The notes under the pieces were generated by a model. It saw only the letters and a program-made list of their open reading frames with translations. It was not told where the DNA came from and ran no database searches. Shown piece after piece: positions 44,388 to 53,685 of a stretch of DNA of 64,000 bases (positions are counted from its first letter, which is position 1; every line of letters begins with the position of its first letter). Source of the DNA: JACMLD01 sp039919885 (GTDB lineage Bacteria; Bacteroidota; Bacteroidia; Chitinophagales; Chitinophagaceae); NCBI GenBank assembly GCA_039919885.1, contig JBDSEV010000086.1, forward strand, positions 6,664 to 70,663, written 5' to 3'. Position numbers and translations under genes: made by a program.

Positions 44388-44867
44388 CTGTTGAAGGTTT
44401 GTTCTTAAACCTGCGGTAAGCATAAATATGGTAAAAAGATGATGCGCCTCATGTAAAAGAAAAAAATCGGCCCACTGGCTACTGCTAAAACGGCCGTATA
44501 CCGGGTGCGTGCCCCGCCTGCGCAACATGGTCTCGGGTAATTGTGTGAGGTAGTTATTGATCAGGAATCGCTGGGTATTAATATCATCCAGGATTGCAGG
44601 CAGCGAATAGTCCATATACTGGTGAAAAACGGGGTCATTGTCGGCTACGTATCGTTCAAAAAGCGGGTTATCGTGCGCGGCAATCACCTGCAGGCGGGTG
44701 AAAAAAGTGGGCTGGTAAGCAGCCAGGTGCACCATGTTCTGGAACGCACTCCATTTACCCGGGTTGACGGTCTCTTTTAATTGTTCTGCCGAAAGTCCTT
44801 TTATTAGTTCGTTGAGTGTTTCGTGCTGGTGCTTCAGCCGAACGAGTACCGATGAAGAAAGTGGCAT
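44385..44867 (-). CDS. DinB-family protein
   Basis: A 160-aa four-helix-bundle protein. Features of the DinB/YfiT fold: LKHQHETLNELIKGL at the first helix, GKWSAFQNMVHLAAYQP with a metal-site His, and a late HEAHHLFTI helix that adds further His ligands. Members are metal-dependent thiol S-transferases or have unknown function; DinB itself is SOS-induced in Bacillus but most homologues are not. Upstream of MarR on the same strand with 32 bases between. Confidence 0.82.
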   Translation of the reverse strand: MPLSSSVLVRLKHQHETLNELIKGLSAEQLKETVNPGKWSAFQNMVHLAAYQPTFFTRLQVIAAHDNPLFERYVADNDPVFHQYMDYSLPAILDDINTQRFLINNYLTQLPETMLRRRGTHPVYGRFSSSQWADFFLLHEAHHLFTIFMLTAGLRTNLQQ

Positions 44868-44998
44868 ATAAATAATTAAAAAGTAAAAATTTGAAAGTAA
44901 AAACCGCTCCTGCGTCGGGTGTCTTGTGTCACCGAAAATTTGTTTGGTGTTTGGTACTTGCTGGCCCCCTTTTTGATTTTTGATTTTTTACTTTTGCA

Positions 44999-46030
44999 TT
45001 AGTCGCTCCAAACCTTCGTTCCTTCGCTGCAGTTAGCGCAGATATCAATATTTTTACGGCTTTGCATAATTTTTTTCCTGAAAGCGGTGTACTTACCATT
45101 TTCCCAGATTTCTTTAAACGGCCGGCCTTTCAAATCTCCCAATTGGTGCTGGGCATCTTTATCGAAGCAGCAGGGTACCACCAGCCCGTCCCAGGTAATA
45201 ACAGGCGCATGCCAGAGGCGCCAGCAATGATTTTGCAGGGTATTTTTTACTTCCGTCTGGTTTTGTTTGTTTTTGCGGTAGCGGCTGTACTTGCTGTTGG
45301 TAGGGATCAGCTGATTGGGGTCGTTTTCGTAATCATATACCTGCGCTGTTTTAAACCACACATCATCTGCCCCAATTTCCGCTGCCAGTTGCTTTACGTC
45401 TTCAACCTGGTGCTCATTGTGTTTTACTACCAGGAACTGAAAAATAATAAATGGCGTTTTGCTTTTCATGGCGCGTTTCCATTTAACGATGTTTTTGGCG
45501 CCTTCCAGCACTTTATTCAGTTGCCCGCCCACCCGGTATTGTGCATAGGTTTCCTGCGTGGTACCGTCAATAGAAATGATGAGGCGGTCCAGCCCGCTTT
45601 CAATCGTTCGCTTCGCATTGGCATCGGTTAAATAGTGCGCATTGGTGGAGGTGGCGGTGTAAATTTTTTTTGCTGATGCGTACTCTACCATATCCAGGAA
45701 CTGCGGATTGAGATACGGTTCCCCCTGGAAATAAAATACGAGGTAAAATAAATCTTTATACAGCTGGTCGATGGTGTCACTAAAAAAATCTTTTTTCAGC
45801 ATGCCGGTAGGGCGGGTAAATGCGCGCAGTCCGCTGGGACATTCCGGGCACCTTAAATTGCAGGAAGTTGTCGGTTCAATTGAAATGGAAACTGGTAACC
45901 CCCACTGCACGGGTTTACCCACCCATTTACTCACGTAAAAGCTGCCCAGCACCTTTGCTGCGTTCCAGGCGCGCCTGGGCGTTAGCTTTGATGCCAGGTT
46001 GATGCTGTCAGTAAAATTGAATCGCCCCAT
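44999..46030 (-). CDS. Radical SAM/SPASM-domain protein
   Basis: A 343-aa radical S-adenosylmethionine enzyme counted from ATG 46030; an earlier ATG at 46150 would add 40 residues without matching the family start. The 4Fe-4S cluster motif is CNLRCPEC (Cx3Cx2C). An EPTTSCN lead and GGQLNKVLEGAKNIVKWKR fit the barrel. The C-terminus carries a SPASM-type auxiliary cluster: CWRLWHAPVITWDGLVVPCCFD and ICANCSEGT. Such proteins modify peptides or enzymes, or serve in cofactor synthesis. No peptide substrate gene is visible nearby. It is divergent from GH25. Confidence 0.88.
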   Translation of the reverse strand: MGRFNFTDSINLASKLTPRRAWNAAKVLGSFYVSKWVGKPVQWGLPVSISIEPTTSCNLRCPECPSGLRAFTRPTGMLKKDFFSDTIDQLYKDLFYLVFYFQGEPYLNPQFLDMVEYASAKKIYTATSTNAHYLTDANAKRTIESGLDRLIISIDGTTQETYAQYRVGGQLNKVLEGAKNIVKWKRAMKSKTPFIIFQFLVVKHNEHQVEDVKQLAAEIGADDVWFKTAQVYDYENDPNQLIPTNSKYSRYRKNKQNQTEVKNTLQNHCWRLWHAPVITWDGLVVPCCFDKDAQHQLGDLKGRPFKEIWENGKYTAFRKKIMQSRKNIDICANCSEGTKVWSD

Positions 46031-46199
46031 CGTTCCGTAAAAGTAATGCCGCTGGCCGTAAGAAACATGGAAATTTTGTGCTGCTGCCGGCCGGTCTGTA
46101 ACAGCAATTTGCTCAACTGATTTGCAACCACTGGACAGGACGACTGGCATTTACCAGATTATTGGCGTTTATTGGATTTTATTAGCATGCATTAGCGAT

Positions 46200-46208
46200 T
46201 ATATTTGC
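46200..46208 (+). promoter_or_regulatory. -7 promoter box of the GH25 gene
   Basis: TATATTTGC matches TAnnTTTGY. No exact TTTG at the usual distance; TTTT stands 19 bases upstream. The start site would leave a leader of about 12 bases. Confidence 0.55.
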
Positions 46209-46225
46209 AGCAGAGCTGACACCCG

Positions 46226-46990
46226 ATGGCAACCCGAAAAAAGAAGAAAACGTCTCGCAAGATTTTATTGGTTTTTGCAGTTTTTGCCGGTATGGCATTG
46301 GCGGGCTGGTGGTGGTACAGTTACCACGCTACTAATTTTGTGCGGTACCCGGAATTTGGTATCGCCGTGCCCGCCAATTACGAAATTCACGGTATCGATG
46401 TGTCTCACCACCAGGATAATATTAACTGGGACCTGGTAAAGAACATGCAGGTAAAAAACATCAAAATTGGTTTTGCATTTATCAAGGCCACCGAAGGCAT
46501 TGGCAGGGTAGACAGTCATTTCAATCAGAATTGGTTCAAGTCTAAAAACGCTGGCATGTGCCGGGGTGCCTACCATTTTTTCCTGGCCACCAAAAGCGGC
46601 AAATTGCAGGCGCAGAATTTTATAGATGTAGTAACACTGAAGCGCGGCGATCTGCCACCGGTATTGGATGTAGAACAAACGTACGGTGTTTCTACAGATA
46701 AATTACGCAGGGAAATAAAAGCTTTTTTACAAACCACAGAACAGTTTTACGGTGTGCGGCCGATTATTTATACCAATGTTGATTTTTATAAGCAGTACCT
46801 CAATGGCCAGTTTGACGATTACCCGTTGTGGGTAGCGCATTATTTGCGGCAAGATACACCGCGTATTAAACGCGAGTGGCTCTTCTGGCAGCACAGCGAA
46901 GCCGGGCGGGTAAATGGTGTGAGCTATAAAGTTGATTTCAATGTTTTCAATGGCGATTCCGCGGCTTTCAGGAACCTGTTAATGGAATAG
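46226..46990 (+). CDS. Glycoside hydrolase family 25 lysozyme-like protein
   Basis: A 254-aa peptidoglycan muramidase. A basic start (TRKKKKTSRK) and one hydrophobic helix (residues 12-31) suggest a membrane anchor or uncleaved signal. The GH25 barrel follows with IHGIDVSHHQ (D58), FIKATEG (E90) and the catalytic pair in VLDVEQ (D148, E150). WVAHY and the late FWQHSEAGRVNG complete the family pattern. It probably acts on the cell's own wall. It is divergent from the radical SAM gene and has its own promoter. Confidence 0.92.
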   Translation: MATRKKKKTSRKILLVFAVFAGMALAGWWWYSYHATNFVRYPEFGIAVPANYEIHGIDVSHHQDNINWDLVKNMQVKNIKIGFAFIKATEGIGRVDSHFNQNWFKSKNAGMCRGAYHFFLATKSGKLQAQNFIDVVTLKRGDLPPVLDVEQTYGVSTDKLRREIKAFLQTTEQFYGVRPIIYTNVDFYKQYLNGQFDDYPLWVAHYLRQDTPRIKREWLFWQHSEAGRVNGVSYKVDFNVFNGDSAAFRNLLME

Positions 46991-47040
46991 GGTTTTGTTA
47001 TTAACTGTTGGCAAGATGGAAGGTGTGGCCGTTGGCTGAT

Positions 47041-47090
47041 ACCTTATGTTTTCCATTCACCCTAAACCTTATGTTTTCCATTCACCCTAA
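47041..47090. repeat. Two tandem copies of a 25-bp unit
   Basis: The unit ACCTTATGTTTTCC... is repeated exactly twice, followed by a partial ACCTTAAACCTTATACC. It lies just before the promoter box of the 78-aa gene. Confidence 0.9.
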
Positions 47091-47103
47091 ACCTTAAACC
47101 TTA

Positions 47104-47112
47104 TACCTTTGC
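47104..47112 (+). promoter_or_regulatory. -7 promoter box of the 78-aa gene
   Basis: TACCTTTGC fully matches TAnnTTTGY, 44 bases before the ATG at 47156. No TTTG partner is seen; the duplicated 25-bp unit occupies that place. Confidence 0.5.
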
Positions 47113-47155
47113 TCATTTTGCTTTTGACTTTTGACTTACCACTTATTACTTCCCC

Positions 47156-47392
47156 ATGAGCAGTACGGAAACCGATGTATCTGATTTTTTAACGCGCATT
47201 GTGTGGTCCATTACGCTTGTACTGGTATACATGATGATTATTTTAACGGCGGGGATCTATGGCAACTGGTTTTTCTTTTACGAAACGCCCACGGTGGGCA
47301 ATTACGTCTTTTATGCGTGGATTTTGCTTAGTACCGCCGGAACCCTTTACCTGCTGATAAAATGGTGGAAGAAAAAATTTCCGCACGGGTAA
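47156..47392 (+). CDS. Small membrane protein
   Basis: A 78-aa protein with two hydrophobic helices (about residues 13-34 and 44-66) and a basic end (KWWKKKFPHG), which fits a small inner-membrane protein with its C-terminus inside. I know no named family. It converges on the prohibitin-like gene with 12 bases between stops. Confidence 0.65.
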   Translation: MSSTETDVSDFLTRIVWSITLVLVYMMIILTAGIYGNWFFFYETPTVGNYVFYAWILLSTAGTLYLLIKWWKKKFPHG

Positions 47393-47404
47393 ACAATAGC
47401 ATTA

Positions 47405-48310
47405 CTAATTTTTTGTATCCAGAATCACCGGGTTATTTCCCTTGCCCATAATGATTACTTTGGCATTGGCAGACTTCGCAATTTCCAGTTGTGCCTTTAT
47501 ACTTTCATATTGCAATTGCCGGTCAGTAAGGCTTTCGCTGATGATGCGCTGGTAATCGGCAATACCCTGCGCTTCCACGCGTTTGCGCTCTGCTTCCTGT
47601 CGTTCTTTCTGCAAAACAAACTGCATTTTTTGCGCGTCCTGCTCCGCATTTATTTTTTGCTCAATGGTCGTTTTTACTGATTGCGGCAGGGTGATGTTGC
47701 GCACCAGTAAGTTTTCCAGCAAGAGACCCCTGGTTTTAAAATCGTTCTCAATTGTTTTGAAAATACGCTGCTGAAATTCATCCCGTTTGGTTGAGTACAA
47801 AGCCACGGCGTCATAGTAAACCGCATTGTCGCGGATACGTGTACGGGTTATCGGCCGCACAATTTTATCCTCATAATCTTCTCCTGTTTGCGAAAGCAGC
47901 ATCGGTGCATCGTTGGGTATTACGCGGTACAAAACAGACAGGTCAATGGTTACTTCCAGTCCGTCTGCAGTTAAAACACGAATGGCGTCATCTGCTGCTT
48001 TGTGGCCTTCGTCCTGGATGCCGCTCATGGTATAATTTAAGGTTTTTACATCCAGCTTTACAACGTCTACCAGCGGACTGATAAAATGCAGGCCACTGTT
48101 CAATACATCCTTCTGTACTTTACCAAATAGTTTTTGCACACCTACCTGCCCGGCTTCTATCTGTACCACACAGGCAGTCATAACGCCCAACAGCATTACA
48201 ACAGCGCCCACGATGCGCACCGGACCTGCAAAGCGTTTCGTGTTAATATCGCCCCGAACCAGGGCCTGGCCAACAAAGAAAATAATAATACCAAGGATAA
48301 GGAATATCAT
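47405..48310 (-). CDS. Prohibitin/HflC-like SPFH-domain membrane protein
   Basis: A 301-aa protein counted from ATG 48310, with two hydrophobic segments at the N-terminus (MIFLILGIIIFFVG and IVGAVVMLLGVMTACV). The SPFH (band 7) domain follows: IEAGQVGVQKLFGKVQKDVLNSGLHF, YRVIPNDAPMLL, and ends in a long charged coiled coil (KERQEAERKRVEAQGIADYQRII). Such proteins form large membrane rings that organise lipid domains or guard FtsH-like proteases. An upstream GTG at 48367 would add 19 polar residues and is less likely. The secreted DUF4440 gene lies upstream on the same strand, 71 bases away. Confidence 0.88.
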   Translation of the reverse strand: MIFLILGIIIFFVGQALVRGDINTKRFAGPVRIVGAVVMLLGVMTACVVQIEAGQVGVQKLFGKVQKDVLNSGLHFISPLVDVVKLDVKTLNYTMSGIQDEGHKAADDAIRVLTADGLEVTIDLSVLYRVIPNDAPMLLSQTGEDYEDKIVRPITRTRIRDNAVYYDAVALYSTKRDEFQQRIFKTIENDFKTRGLLLENLLVRNITLPQSVKTTIEQKINAEQDAQKMQFVLQKERQEAERKRVEAQGIADYQRIISESLTDRQLQYESIKAQLEIAKSANAKVIIMGKGNNPVILDTKN

Positions 48311-48380
48311 AAAAAAAATTTGAAAAAGGATGCTGTCAGATGTGCTGTTTACCCAACAAGCGTACACAGATAAAGTTGTA

Positions 48381-48812
48381 TCAACTGCTGTGGTCGGCTA
48401 CAATTGTCCATTTACCATTTATTTTTTTAAACAGCAATGTATAATGACCGCCCACATCCCCCACCGGTCTTTTTAAAAACCACTTGCCCAGTACCCAGTA
48501 ATAATCAGCAGAAAGTTTTTTAAACTTCAGCATTTCAAAAAATAATTTGCCCATTTTCTCCTGGCTGTCATAATTTTTTTTATAATTATTAAGCGTGTTG
48601 GCATACCCGTAAGTAACCCCGCTTTTACCCACAAACATCAGTGAATCATTGTGCCAGTAGCCGCTCATGAATTCTTCCAGGTTGCCCTTGTTCCAGGAAC
48701 TGGTCTGCCTGTTCAGCAAATCAGTAATTTCTTTTTCATCTTTGTTTTTTGTTTGTGCAAAAACCAGGTTGGTAAGCAAACAACCCAAAAGTAGTAAGCG
48801 CTGTTTTTTCAT
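48381..48812 (-). CDS. Secreted SnoaL/DUF4440-like protein
   Basis: A 143-aa protein counted from ATG 48812, with signal peptide (ends NLVFAQ, about residue 19). The rest has the NTF2-like SnoaL layout: EKEITDLLNRQTSSWNKGNLEEFMSGYWHNDSLMFVG, a GYANTLNNYKKNY helix, and a beta end (GGHYTLLFKKINGKWTIVADHSS). This small cone-shaped pocket binds hydrophobic molecules in relatives, but no catalytic set is obvious. An upstream TTG-type start (48887) would put a long polar segment before the signal and is rejected. Upstream of the prohibitin-like gene. Confidence 0.8.
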   Translation of the reverse strand: MKKQRLLLLGCLLTNLVFAQTKNKDEKEITDLLNRQTSSWNKGNLEEFMSGYWHNDSLMFVGKSGVTYGYANTLNNYKKNYDSQEKMGKLFFEMLKFKKLSADYYWVLGKWFLKRPVGDVGGHYTLLFKKINGKWTIVADHSS

Positions 48813-48867
48813 GTTGTGGCATTGTTTATAGCTATTAAGATAGTCAGCTTTATTGTATTGTTGCAAT

Positions 48868-48901
48868 AAAAAAGTGCCGGGTACCACAGGTACCAGGCAC
48901 T
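48868..48901 (-). terminator. Intrinsic terminator of the GMC operon
   Basis: Minus-strand hairpin AGTGCC-T-GGTACC, loop TGT, GGTACC-C-GGCACT, then a T-run of six. The 12 paired bases include one internal mismatch. It lies about 220 bases after the last gene of the GMC run and in the right orientation. Confidence 0.7.
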
Positions 48902-49120
48902 CAACGCAACCGGGCAGTTATTCGCCATCCGGCCGTATACAGGCTATCGGTAGAACATTATTACAGCACAAAAATGAACCGGCTGCCGCAAAGGTCTTTC
49001 GCTCGTCATCGCTAAAAGCCTTCATCCTGATTGCCTGCATTGTTTACAAATGCAATATGACAACCGGCTTAACTTTTAAATCCGCCTCATTGTACATGCC
49101 GGGGAGCCGGTTGCTGCCGT

Positions 49121-49687
49121 TTAGGTTGCCCAGGCTTTATCTCCTTTTTTGTAATCAATGCAGCCCTCATATTTTCCCGGAATGGCAACATAACGCAAAG
49201 CCTGTGTAGCACCTTCTTTAGAAGTGAAATAGCCAAATAAGGTAAGCTGCTTCATCTGGGTAAAATAATGGGTAGGGTCTTCTTTCTTTTTATTGGTCTG
49301 GTATTCTTTTGCTTCTTTGTCGAGCGCAGTCAGGAACGTAGTTCGCTGCTCCGGCGTAGATTCCATAAAAGATTTTCCGTTGGCTTTTTTACTGGCATCA
49401 TTCAGTTTACCAATGCCTTCATGGAAAATTTTCTGCTCTTTTTCGTCGTAACAGTCGTTCACCATCACCGTCATAAAAGTGCCCACTTTTGCAGCTTTTG
49501 CACCCGGACTTTTTGTAGTTGGTAAGATGGTGTCGGCCACCTCGTCTAAAAACGCAACATCTTCTGCGTTAAAAACAGCGCCACCCATCGCAGGTTCGTT
49601 TTTACAACCGGTCAGCAGCAGCTCGGCGCCAATAAAAGCACCCCCGGTAAGGACTGTGATCATTTTTAGAAGCTCTCTTCTGTCCAT
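49121..49687 (-). CDS. Gluconate 2-dehydrogenase subunit 3-family protein
   Basis: A 188-aa exported lipoprotein-like protein. R3-R4 in DRRELLKMI starts a Tat-type signal; the hydrophobic part ends in LLLTGCKN, a lipobox, so the mature protein is probably lipid-anchored in the periplasm. The rest matches the Gluconate_2-dh3 family: FLDEVADTILPTTKSPGAKAAKVGTFM, helix KIFHEGIGKLND and the late FTQMKQLTLFGYFTSKEGATQALRYVAIPGKYEGC. In the gluconate and glucoside dehydrogenase complexes this is the small Tat-carrying subunit that exports the GMC flavoprotein partner. Last gene of an eight-gene run; it may serve all five GMC proteins. Confidence 0.92.
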   Translation of the reverse strand: MDRRELLKMITVLTGGAFIGAELLLTGCKNEPAMGGAVFNAEDVAFLDEVADTILPTTKSPGAKAAKVGTFMTVMVNDCYDEKEQKIFHEGIGKLNDASKKANGKSFMESTPEQRTTFLTALDKEAKEYQTNKKKEDPTHYFTQMKQLTLFGYFTSKEGATQALRYVAIPGKYEGCIDYKKGDKAWAT

Positions 49688-49807
49688 ATAGATTGTTTTT
49701 ATTTTTTTAATAGTTAATTCAATTTTTTACATTCATCGCGACCTGTGTTCGCCAACAATTGTATGTTGCTGTGTAAACATAGTAACGGGCAAATGCGCGG
49801 GTTGCCG

Positions 49808-51538
49808 CTACAAATTTCCCCTTTTCAACTCACTCACCGCGTTATCAACTGCACGGGCAGTTAATGCCATAAAAGTAATAGAAGGGTTCTGTGTTCCGGT
49901 AGATACCATACATGCACCGTCTGTTACAAATACGTTTTTGCAGTTATGAAACTGGTTCCATTTATTCAGCAAGGATGTTTTTGGATCTTTTCCCATTCTT
50001 ACGCCGCCCATTTCATGAATATCATTACCTGGCCGGCGGCCATTGTCAAAAGGATGAATGTTTTTACATCCGGCTGCATCCAGCATCTCTGCTCCCTGCT
50101 GTAAAAAATCTTTTAATACTTTTTCATCATTCTCATCATAGCCAACATCTGTTACCAGTAAAGGTATGCCCCAATCGTCTTTTTTATCCGCACTTAACCG
50201 CAGCTGATTACTTTCTTTAGGAATGGTTTCGCCCTGCATCATCATAGAAACATTCCAGGCTGCTGAAGGCTCGGTCAGTGATTCTTTCCAGTCAGCACCG
50301 ATGCCTGCTGCACCGCCCTGCTGTCTGCCGCGGCTGGCACTGTAATGTACCATATAACCGCGTAAAAAACCCGTTTCCTGCTTGTGAACATTTCTGAAAT
50401 TGGGCATCATAACCGCCGTGGGCCTCCTTCCATAATCAATCTTATCCGCAAACCCGTCTATGCTGGCGCTGATATTGCCCCGGTAGTTATGAAACGCCAC
50501 ATACTTGCCCAGCAGGCCATTGTCATTTCCCAATCCGTTGGGGAAGCGGCTGGAAACGGAGTTCAACAAGAGCAGGTTGGTATTAAGACAAGCTGCATTT
50601 ACAAAAATAATTTTTGCAAAGTAGGTGGTGGTTTGCTTTGTTTTTGCGTCAATCACCTGCACCCCGGTCGCTTTGCCTTTCTGGGAATCGTACACAATAG
50701 CTTGCACGACCGAATCTGGCCTGAGGGTAAGATTGCCCGTCTTTGCAGCCCATGGCAGGGTAGCTGAATTAGAGCTGAAATACCCGCCAAACGGGCATCC
50801 GCGGTAGCAAATATTCCTGGCCTGGCACTGCCCGCGCCCCTGCTGCAGGTGGATTTCTTTAGGTTTGGTAAGGTGTGCACACCTTCCCTGAATTACATAG
50901 CGGTCTTTGTATTTGGCCAGTATTTTTTGCTGGATATGTTTTTCCGGACAATTCATTTCCCAGGGTTCCAGGAACTCACCATCCGGCATGGTTTCTATAC
51001 CATCTTTATTACCGCTGATGCCTGCAAATTTTTCTACATGGCTGTACCAGGGTGCAATGTCTTCATAGCGAATGGGCCAGTCTACGGCAAATCCATCTCT
51101 TGCCGGACCTTCAAAATCAAAGCGGCTCCAACGCTGGGTCTGCCGGGCCCAAATTAATGATTTACCGCCCACCTGGTAGCCGCGTATCCAATCGAACGGT
51201 TTTTCCTGAATGTATGGGTGTTCATTGTCTTTTACAAAGAACTGCTGCGTGGCTTCGTCAAAAGCATAACAGCGGTCCGCTATTGGATTGTCTTTTCTAA
51301 GTTGGGAGGTCAGTTGCGTACGGTGCGGAAGCTCCCAGGGATTCAGGTTGGTAGTGGGATAGTCTTTTATGTGCTTTACATCGCGGCCCCTTTCCAGTAC
51401 CAGGGTCTTAAGGCCGTGGTCACACAATTCTTTTGCGGCCCAGCCACCACTGATACCAGAGCCAATAACTATGGCATCAAAGGTATTTTGAGCAACCCCT
51501 TTGCTGTTAATGTTGATATGTGATGAATCGCCTGGCAA
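49808..51538 (-). CDS. GMC-family FAD oxidoreductase, paralogue 1
   Basis: A 576-aa flavoprotein. The FAD-binding motif DAIVIGSGISGGWAAKEL lies at residues 22-39 and the C-terminal GMC pattern at the end: IHEMGGVRMG with the active-site His, and the second active-site Asn in QNPSITFMALTARAVDNAV. No own signal peptide; export as a complex with the Tat-carrying subunit 3 just downstream is likely. It oxidises an alcohol or sugar hydroxyl and passes electrons to a cytochrome or quinone; no cytochrome gene is present. Divergent from the other four in the middle part. Confidence 0.93.
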   Translation of the reverse strand: MPGDSSHININSKGVAQNTFDAIVIGSGISGGWAAKELCDHGLKTLVLERGRDVKHIKDYPTTNLNPWELPHRTQLTSQLRKDNPIADRCYAFDEATQQFFVKDNEHPYIQEKPFDWIRGYQVGGKSLIWARQTQRWSRFDFEGPARDGFAVDWPIRYEDIAPWYSHVEKFAGISGNKDGIETMPDGEFLEPWEMNCPEKHIQQKILAKYKDRYVIQGRCAHLTKPKEIHLQQGRGQCQARNICYRGCPFGGYFSSNSATLPWAAKTGNLTLRPDSVVQAIVYDSQKGKATGVQVIDAKTKQTTTYFAKIIFVNAACLNTNLLLLNSVSSRFPNGLGNDNGLLGKYVAFHNYRGNISASIDGFADKIDYGRRPTAVMMPNFRNVHKQETGFLRGYMVHYSASRGRQQGGAAGIGADWKESLTEPSAAWNVSMMMQGETIPKESNQLRLSADKKDDWGIPLLVTDVGYDENDEKVLKDFLQQGAEMLDAAGCKNIHPFDNGRRPGNDIHEMGGVRMGKDPKTSLLNKWNQFHNCKNVFVTDGACMVSTGTQNPSITFMALTARAVDNAVSELKRGNL

Positions 51539-51738
51539 TTGTTTTTATAAGATGTTATTAGTAAACGATTATGTTTCGGATCTTATTCTTGCCTGGTAGC
51601 TTGGTAGCTATTAGCTTTTAGCTATTAGTGCCACTGCGCCGCCGCCTGGTGTCTCCCACAACCATCATTTCAGTACTGATTGTGCTTCATCTAAATCATC
51701 CATCCGACTAACGGCTCATAGCTAAACGCTAACCGCTG
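51539..51738. repeat. Intergenic gap with TTAGCTATTAG-type word repeats
   Basis: Between GMC 1 and 2. The words TAGCTATTAG, TTTTAGCTATTAG and CTAACGGCTCATAGC recur, partly as inverted copies. Similar words lie at 53515-53685, 55450-55546, 59208-59235 and 37912-37950. No gene. Confidence 0.6.
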
Positions 51739-53457
51739 CTACAGGTTTCCCTTCTTTAATTCTTTCACTGCAAAATCTGCCGCCCTTGCCGTAAGGGCCA
51801 TATAGGTAACCGATGGATTCTGACAGGCGGATGATGCCATACAGGCACCGTCTGTATTAAACACATTTTTTACCTCGTGCAGCTGGTTATTACCATTCAG
51901 TACCGAAGTTTTTGGATCTTTTCCCATTCTTGCTGTTCCCATTTCGTGGATGCACAGTCCGGGATTGGCTTCGGCATCATCAAACGTATAAATATCTTTC
52001 ATGCCTGTTTGCGCTAACATTTCGGCGGCACTGTCTTTCATATCTTTCCGCATCGCTCTTTCATTCTCCTTAAACACGCAATCAATATCCAGCAGCGGCA
52101 ATCCCCATTTATCTTTTTTGTCTTTGCTTAAAGTAGCGCGGTTGTCCTCGTAGGGCAAATGCTCGCCCCAGCTGCCCAGCCACATAGCCCATCTGCCCGG
52201 TTCCGTCATAGATTCTTTTAGTTCGGCACCAATGCCCTCGTGCGCACCGGTTCTGTTTCTTGAAGCGCCGCCCTGGTAACCAAAGCCACGGACGTAATCT
52301 TTTTGTTTCGATTTTTCATTCAGGTTCCTGAAACGCGGAATATAAATTCCATTGGGCCTTCTTCCGTACGAATACTGGTCTTCAAAACCGTCATAGCTGC
52401 CACCGGCCCCTACATGGTAATGATGGTCCATCAAATTACGGCCTACCTGGTCACTGCTGTTGCCCAATCCGTTTGGAAACGCGTCTGAGACAGAATGCTG
52501 CAGTATATAAGATGATCCAAGCGTAGACGCATTTAAGAAAATTATTTTTGCAAAATACTCTTCCGTTTGCATGGTAAGCTCATCAATAATGCGCACGCCG
52601 GTCGCTTTCTTTTTGTCCTTATCGTACATCACTTCCATTACTATCGAATGCGGGCGGAGCGTTAAATTACCGGTTGCAAATGCCACGGGCAGCGTGCCGG
52701 AATTGCTGCTGAAATATCCCCCGAAAGGGCATCCCCTGTCGCATAAGTTACGGTACTGGCAGGGACCCCGGCCATTCCAGCCACGGGTAAGATTGGCTAC
52801 ACGGCCAATGATCATTCTCCTTCCGTCTGTAAACTTTTCTTTTATTTTACCGGCTACTTCTTTCTCCAGGCAATTCATTTCCATGGGAGGGAGAAAATCA
52901 CCGTCTGGTAGTTGTGGCATTCCTTCCTTTGAGCCACTGATGCCGACAAATTTTTCTACATAGCTGTACCATGGATCAATATCACGGTAACGAATGGGCC
53001 AGTCAACCCCATGTCCGTCTTTGGCATTGGCTTCAAAATCAAGATCGCTCCAGCGGTAGCATTGCCTGCCCCACATCAGGCTGCGGCCCCCTACATGGTA
53101 GCCCCGTATCCAGTCGAACGGCTTTACCTGTGTATAAGGATGCTCCTTATCGTTTACAAAAAAATGTGCGTTTGATTCGTTGCAAAAACCACGCACCTGT
53201 ACATGCTGCGCTTCTTTTTGTTGGGCAGTAACCGAATTACGGTGCAGCAATTCCCAGGGGGCGAGGTTAGCAGTGGGATAGTCTTTTATATGTTCCACCT
53301 TTCGGCCGCGTTCCAGCACAAGCGTCTTGAGTCCTTTTTCGCAGAGTTCTTTTGCAGCCCATCCACCACTGATGCCACTGCCCACTACAATGGCGTCGTA
53401 GGTATGCTGCGTTACCGCTTTATTATTAATATTGATGTGCAGGGAATCGGCAGGCAT
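51739..53457 (-). CDS. GMC-family FAD oxidoreductase, paralogue 2
   Basis: A 572-aa relative of the other four. FAD motif DAIVVGSGISGGWAAKEL at residues 20-37; C-terminal active site with IHEMGTARMG and QNPSVTYMALTARAADFAV. The middle has C-rich NLTRGWNGRGPCQYRNLCDRGCPFGGYF, the cysteine block shared by all five. Its upstream gap has the TTAGC-type words. Likely exported in complex with the subunit-3 protein. Confidence 0.93.
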   Translation of the reverse strand: MPADSLHININNKAVTQHTYDAIVVGSGISGGWAAKELCEKGLKTLVLERGRKVEHIKDYPTANLAPWELLHRNSVTAQQKEAQHVQVRGFCNESNAHFFVNDKEHPYTQVKPFDWIRGYHVGGRSLMWGRQCYRWSDLDFEANAKDGHGVDWPIRYRDIDPWYSYVEKFVGISGSKEGMPQLPDGDFLPPMEMNCLEKEVAGKIKEKFTDGRRMIIGRVANLTRGWNGRGPCQYRNLCDRGCPFGGYFSSNSGTLPVAFATGNLTLRPHSIVMEVMYDKDKKKATGVRIIDELTMQTEEYFAKIIFLNASTLGSSYILQHSVSDAFPNGLGNSSDQVGRNLMDHHYHVGAGGSYDGFEDQYSYGRRPNGIYIPRFRNLNEKSKQKDYVRGFGYQGGASRNRTGAHEGIGAELKESMTEPGRWAMWLGSWGEHLPYEDNRATLSKDKKDKWGLPLLDIDCVFKENERAMRKDMKDSAAEMLAQTGMKDIYTFDDAEANPGLCIHEMGTARMGKDPKTSVLNGNNQLHEVKNVFNTDGACMASSACQNPSVTYMALTARAADFAVKELKKGNL

Positions 53458-53685
53458 GCGCGTTATTTTACCAAATGTTCTTTTTATCTAACTGAGTATG
53501 AGATTCTATTGATGTTTAGCTGTTAGCCGTTAGTTGTAAGTCGCTAGCTATTAGTTGTTAGGTGTTAACGTCCGCAATAACCAATCAGCTTCTGTAAATT
53601 TTTCCTCCTTAATTAAAAGATAATAGCGAACGGCATCTATATCTTTTTCCGCGTCAACTAAAAGCTAACAGCCACCAGCTAACCG
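53458..53685. repeat. Intergenic gap with inverted TTAGC-type word repeats
   Basis: Right side, from 53515: TTAGCTGTTAGCCGTTAGTTG and TAGCTATTAGTTGTTAG words. Left side, 53655-53690: CTAAAAGCTAACAGCC and CTAACCGC words, the reverse sense. In RNA the two could pair across the gap. No gene. Confidence 0.6.

Noticed and set aside
44940..45000. TACTTTTGC-like promoter box on the plus strand
   Set aside because: Part of a simple T-rich repeat (TTTTGATTTTTGATTTTTTACTTTTGC) and would read antisense into the radical SAM gene.
46031..46150. Earlier ATG for the radical SAM protein
   Set aside because: The additional 40 residues have no family match and approach the promoter of the divergent GH25 gene; ATG 46030 is preferred, though not proved.
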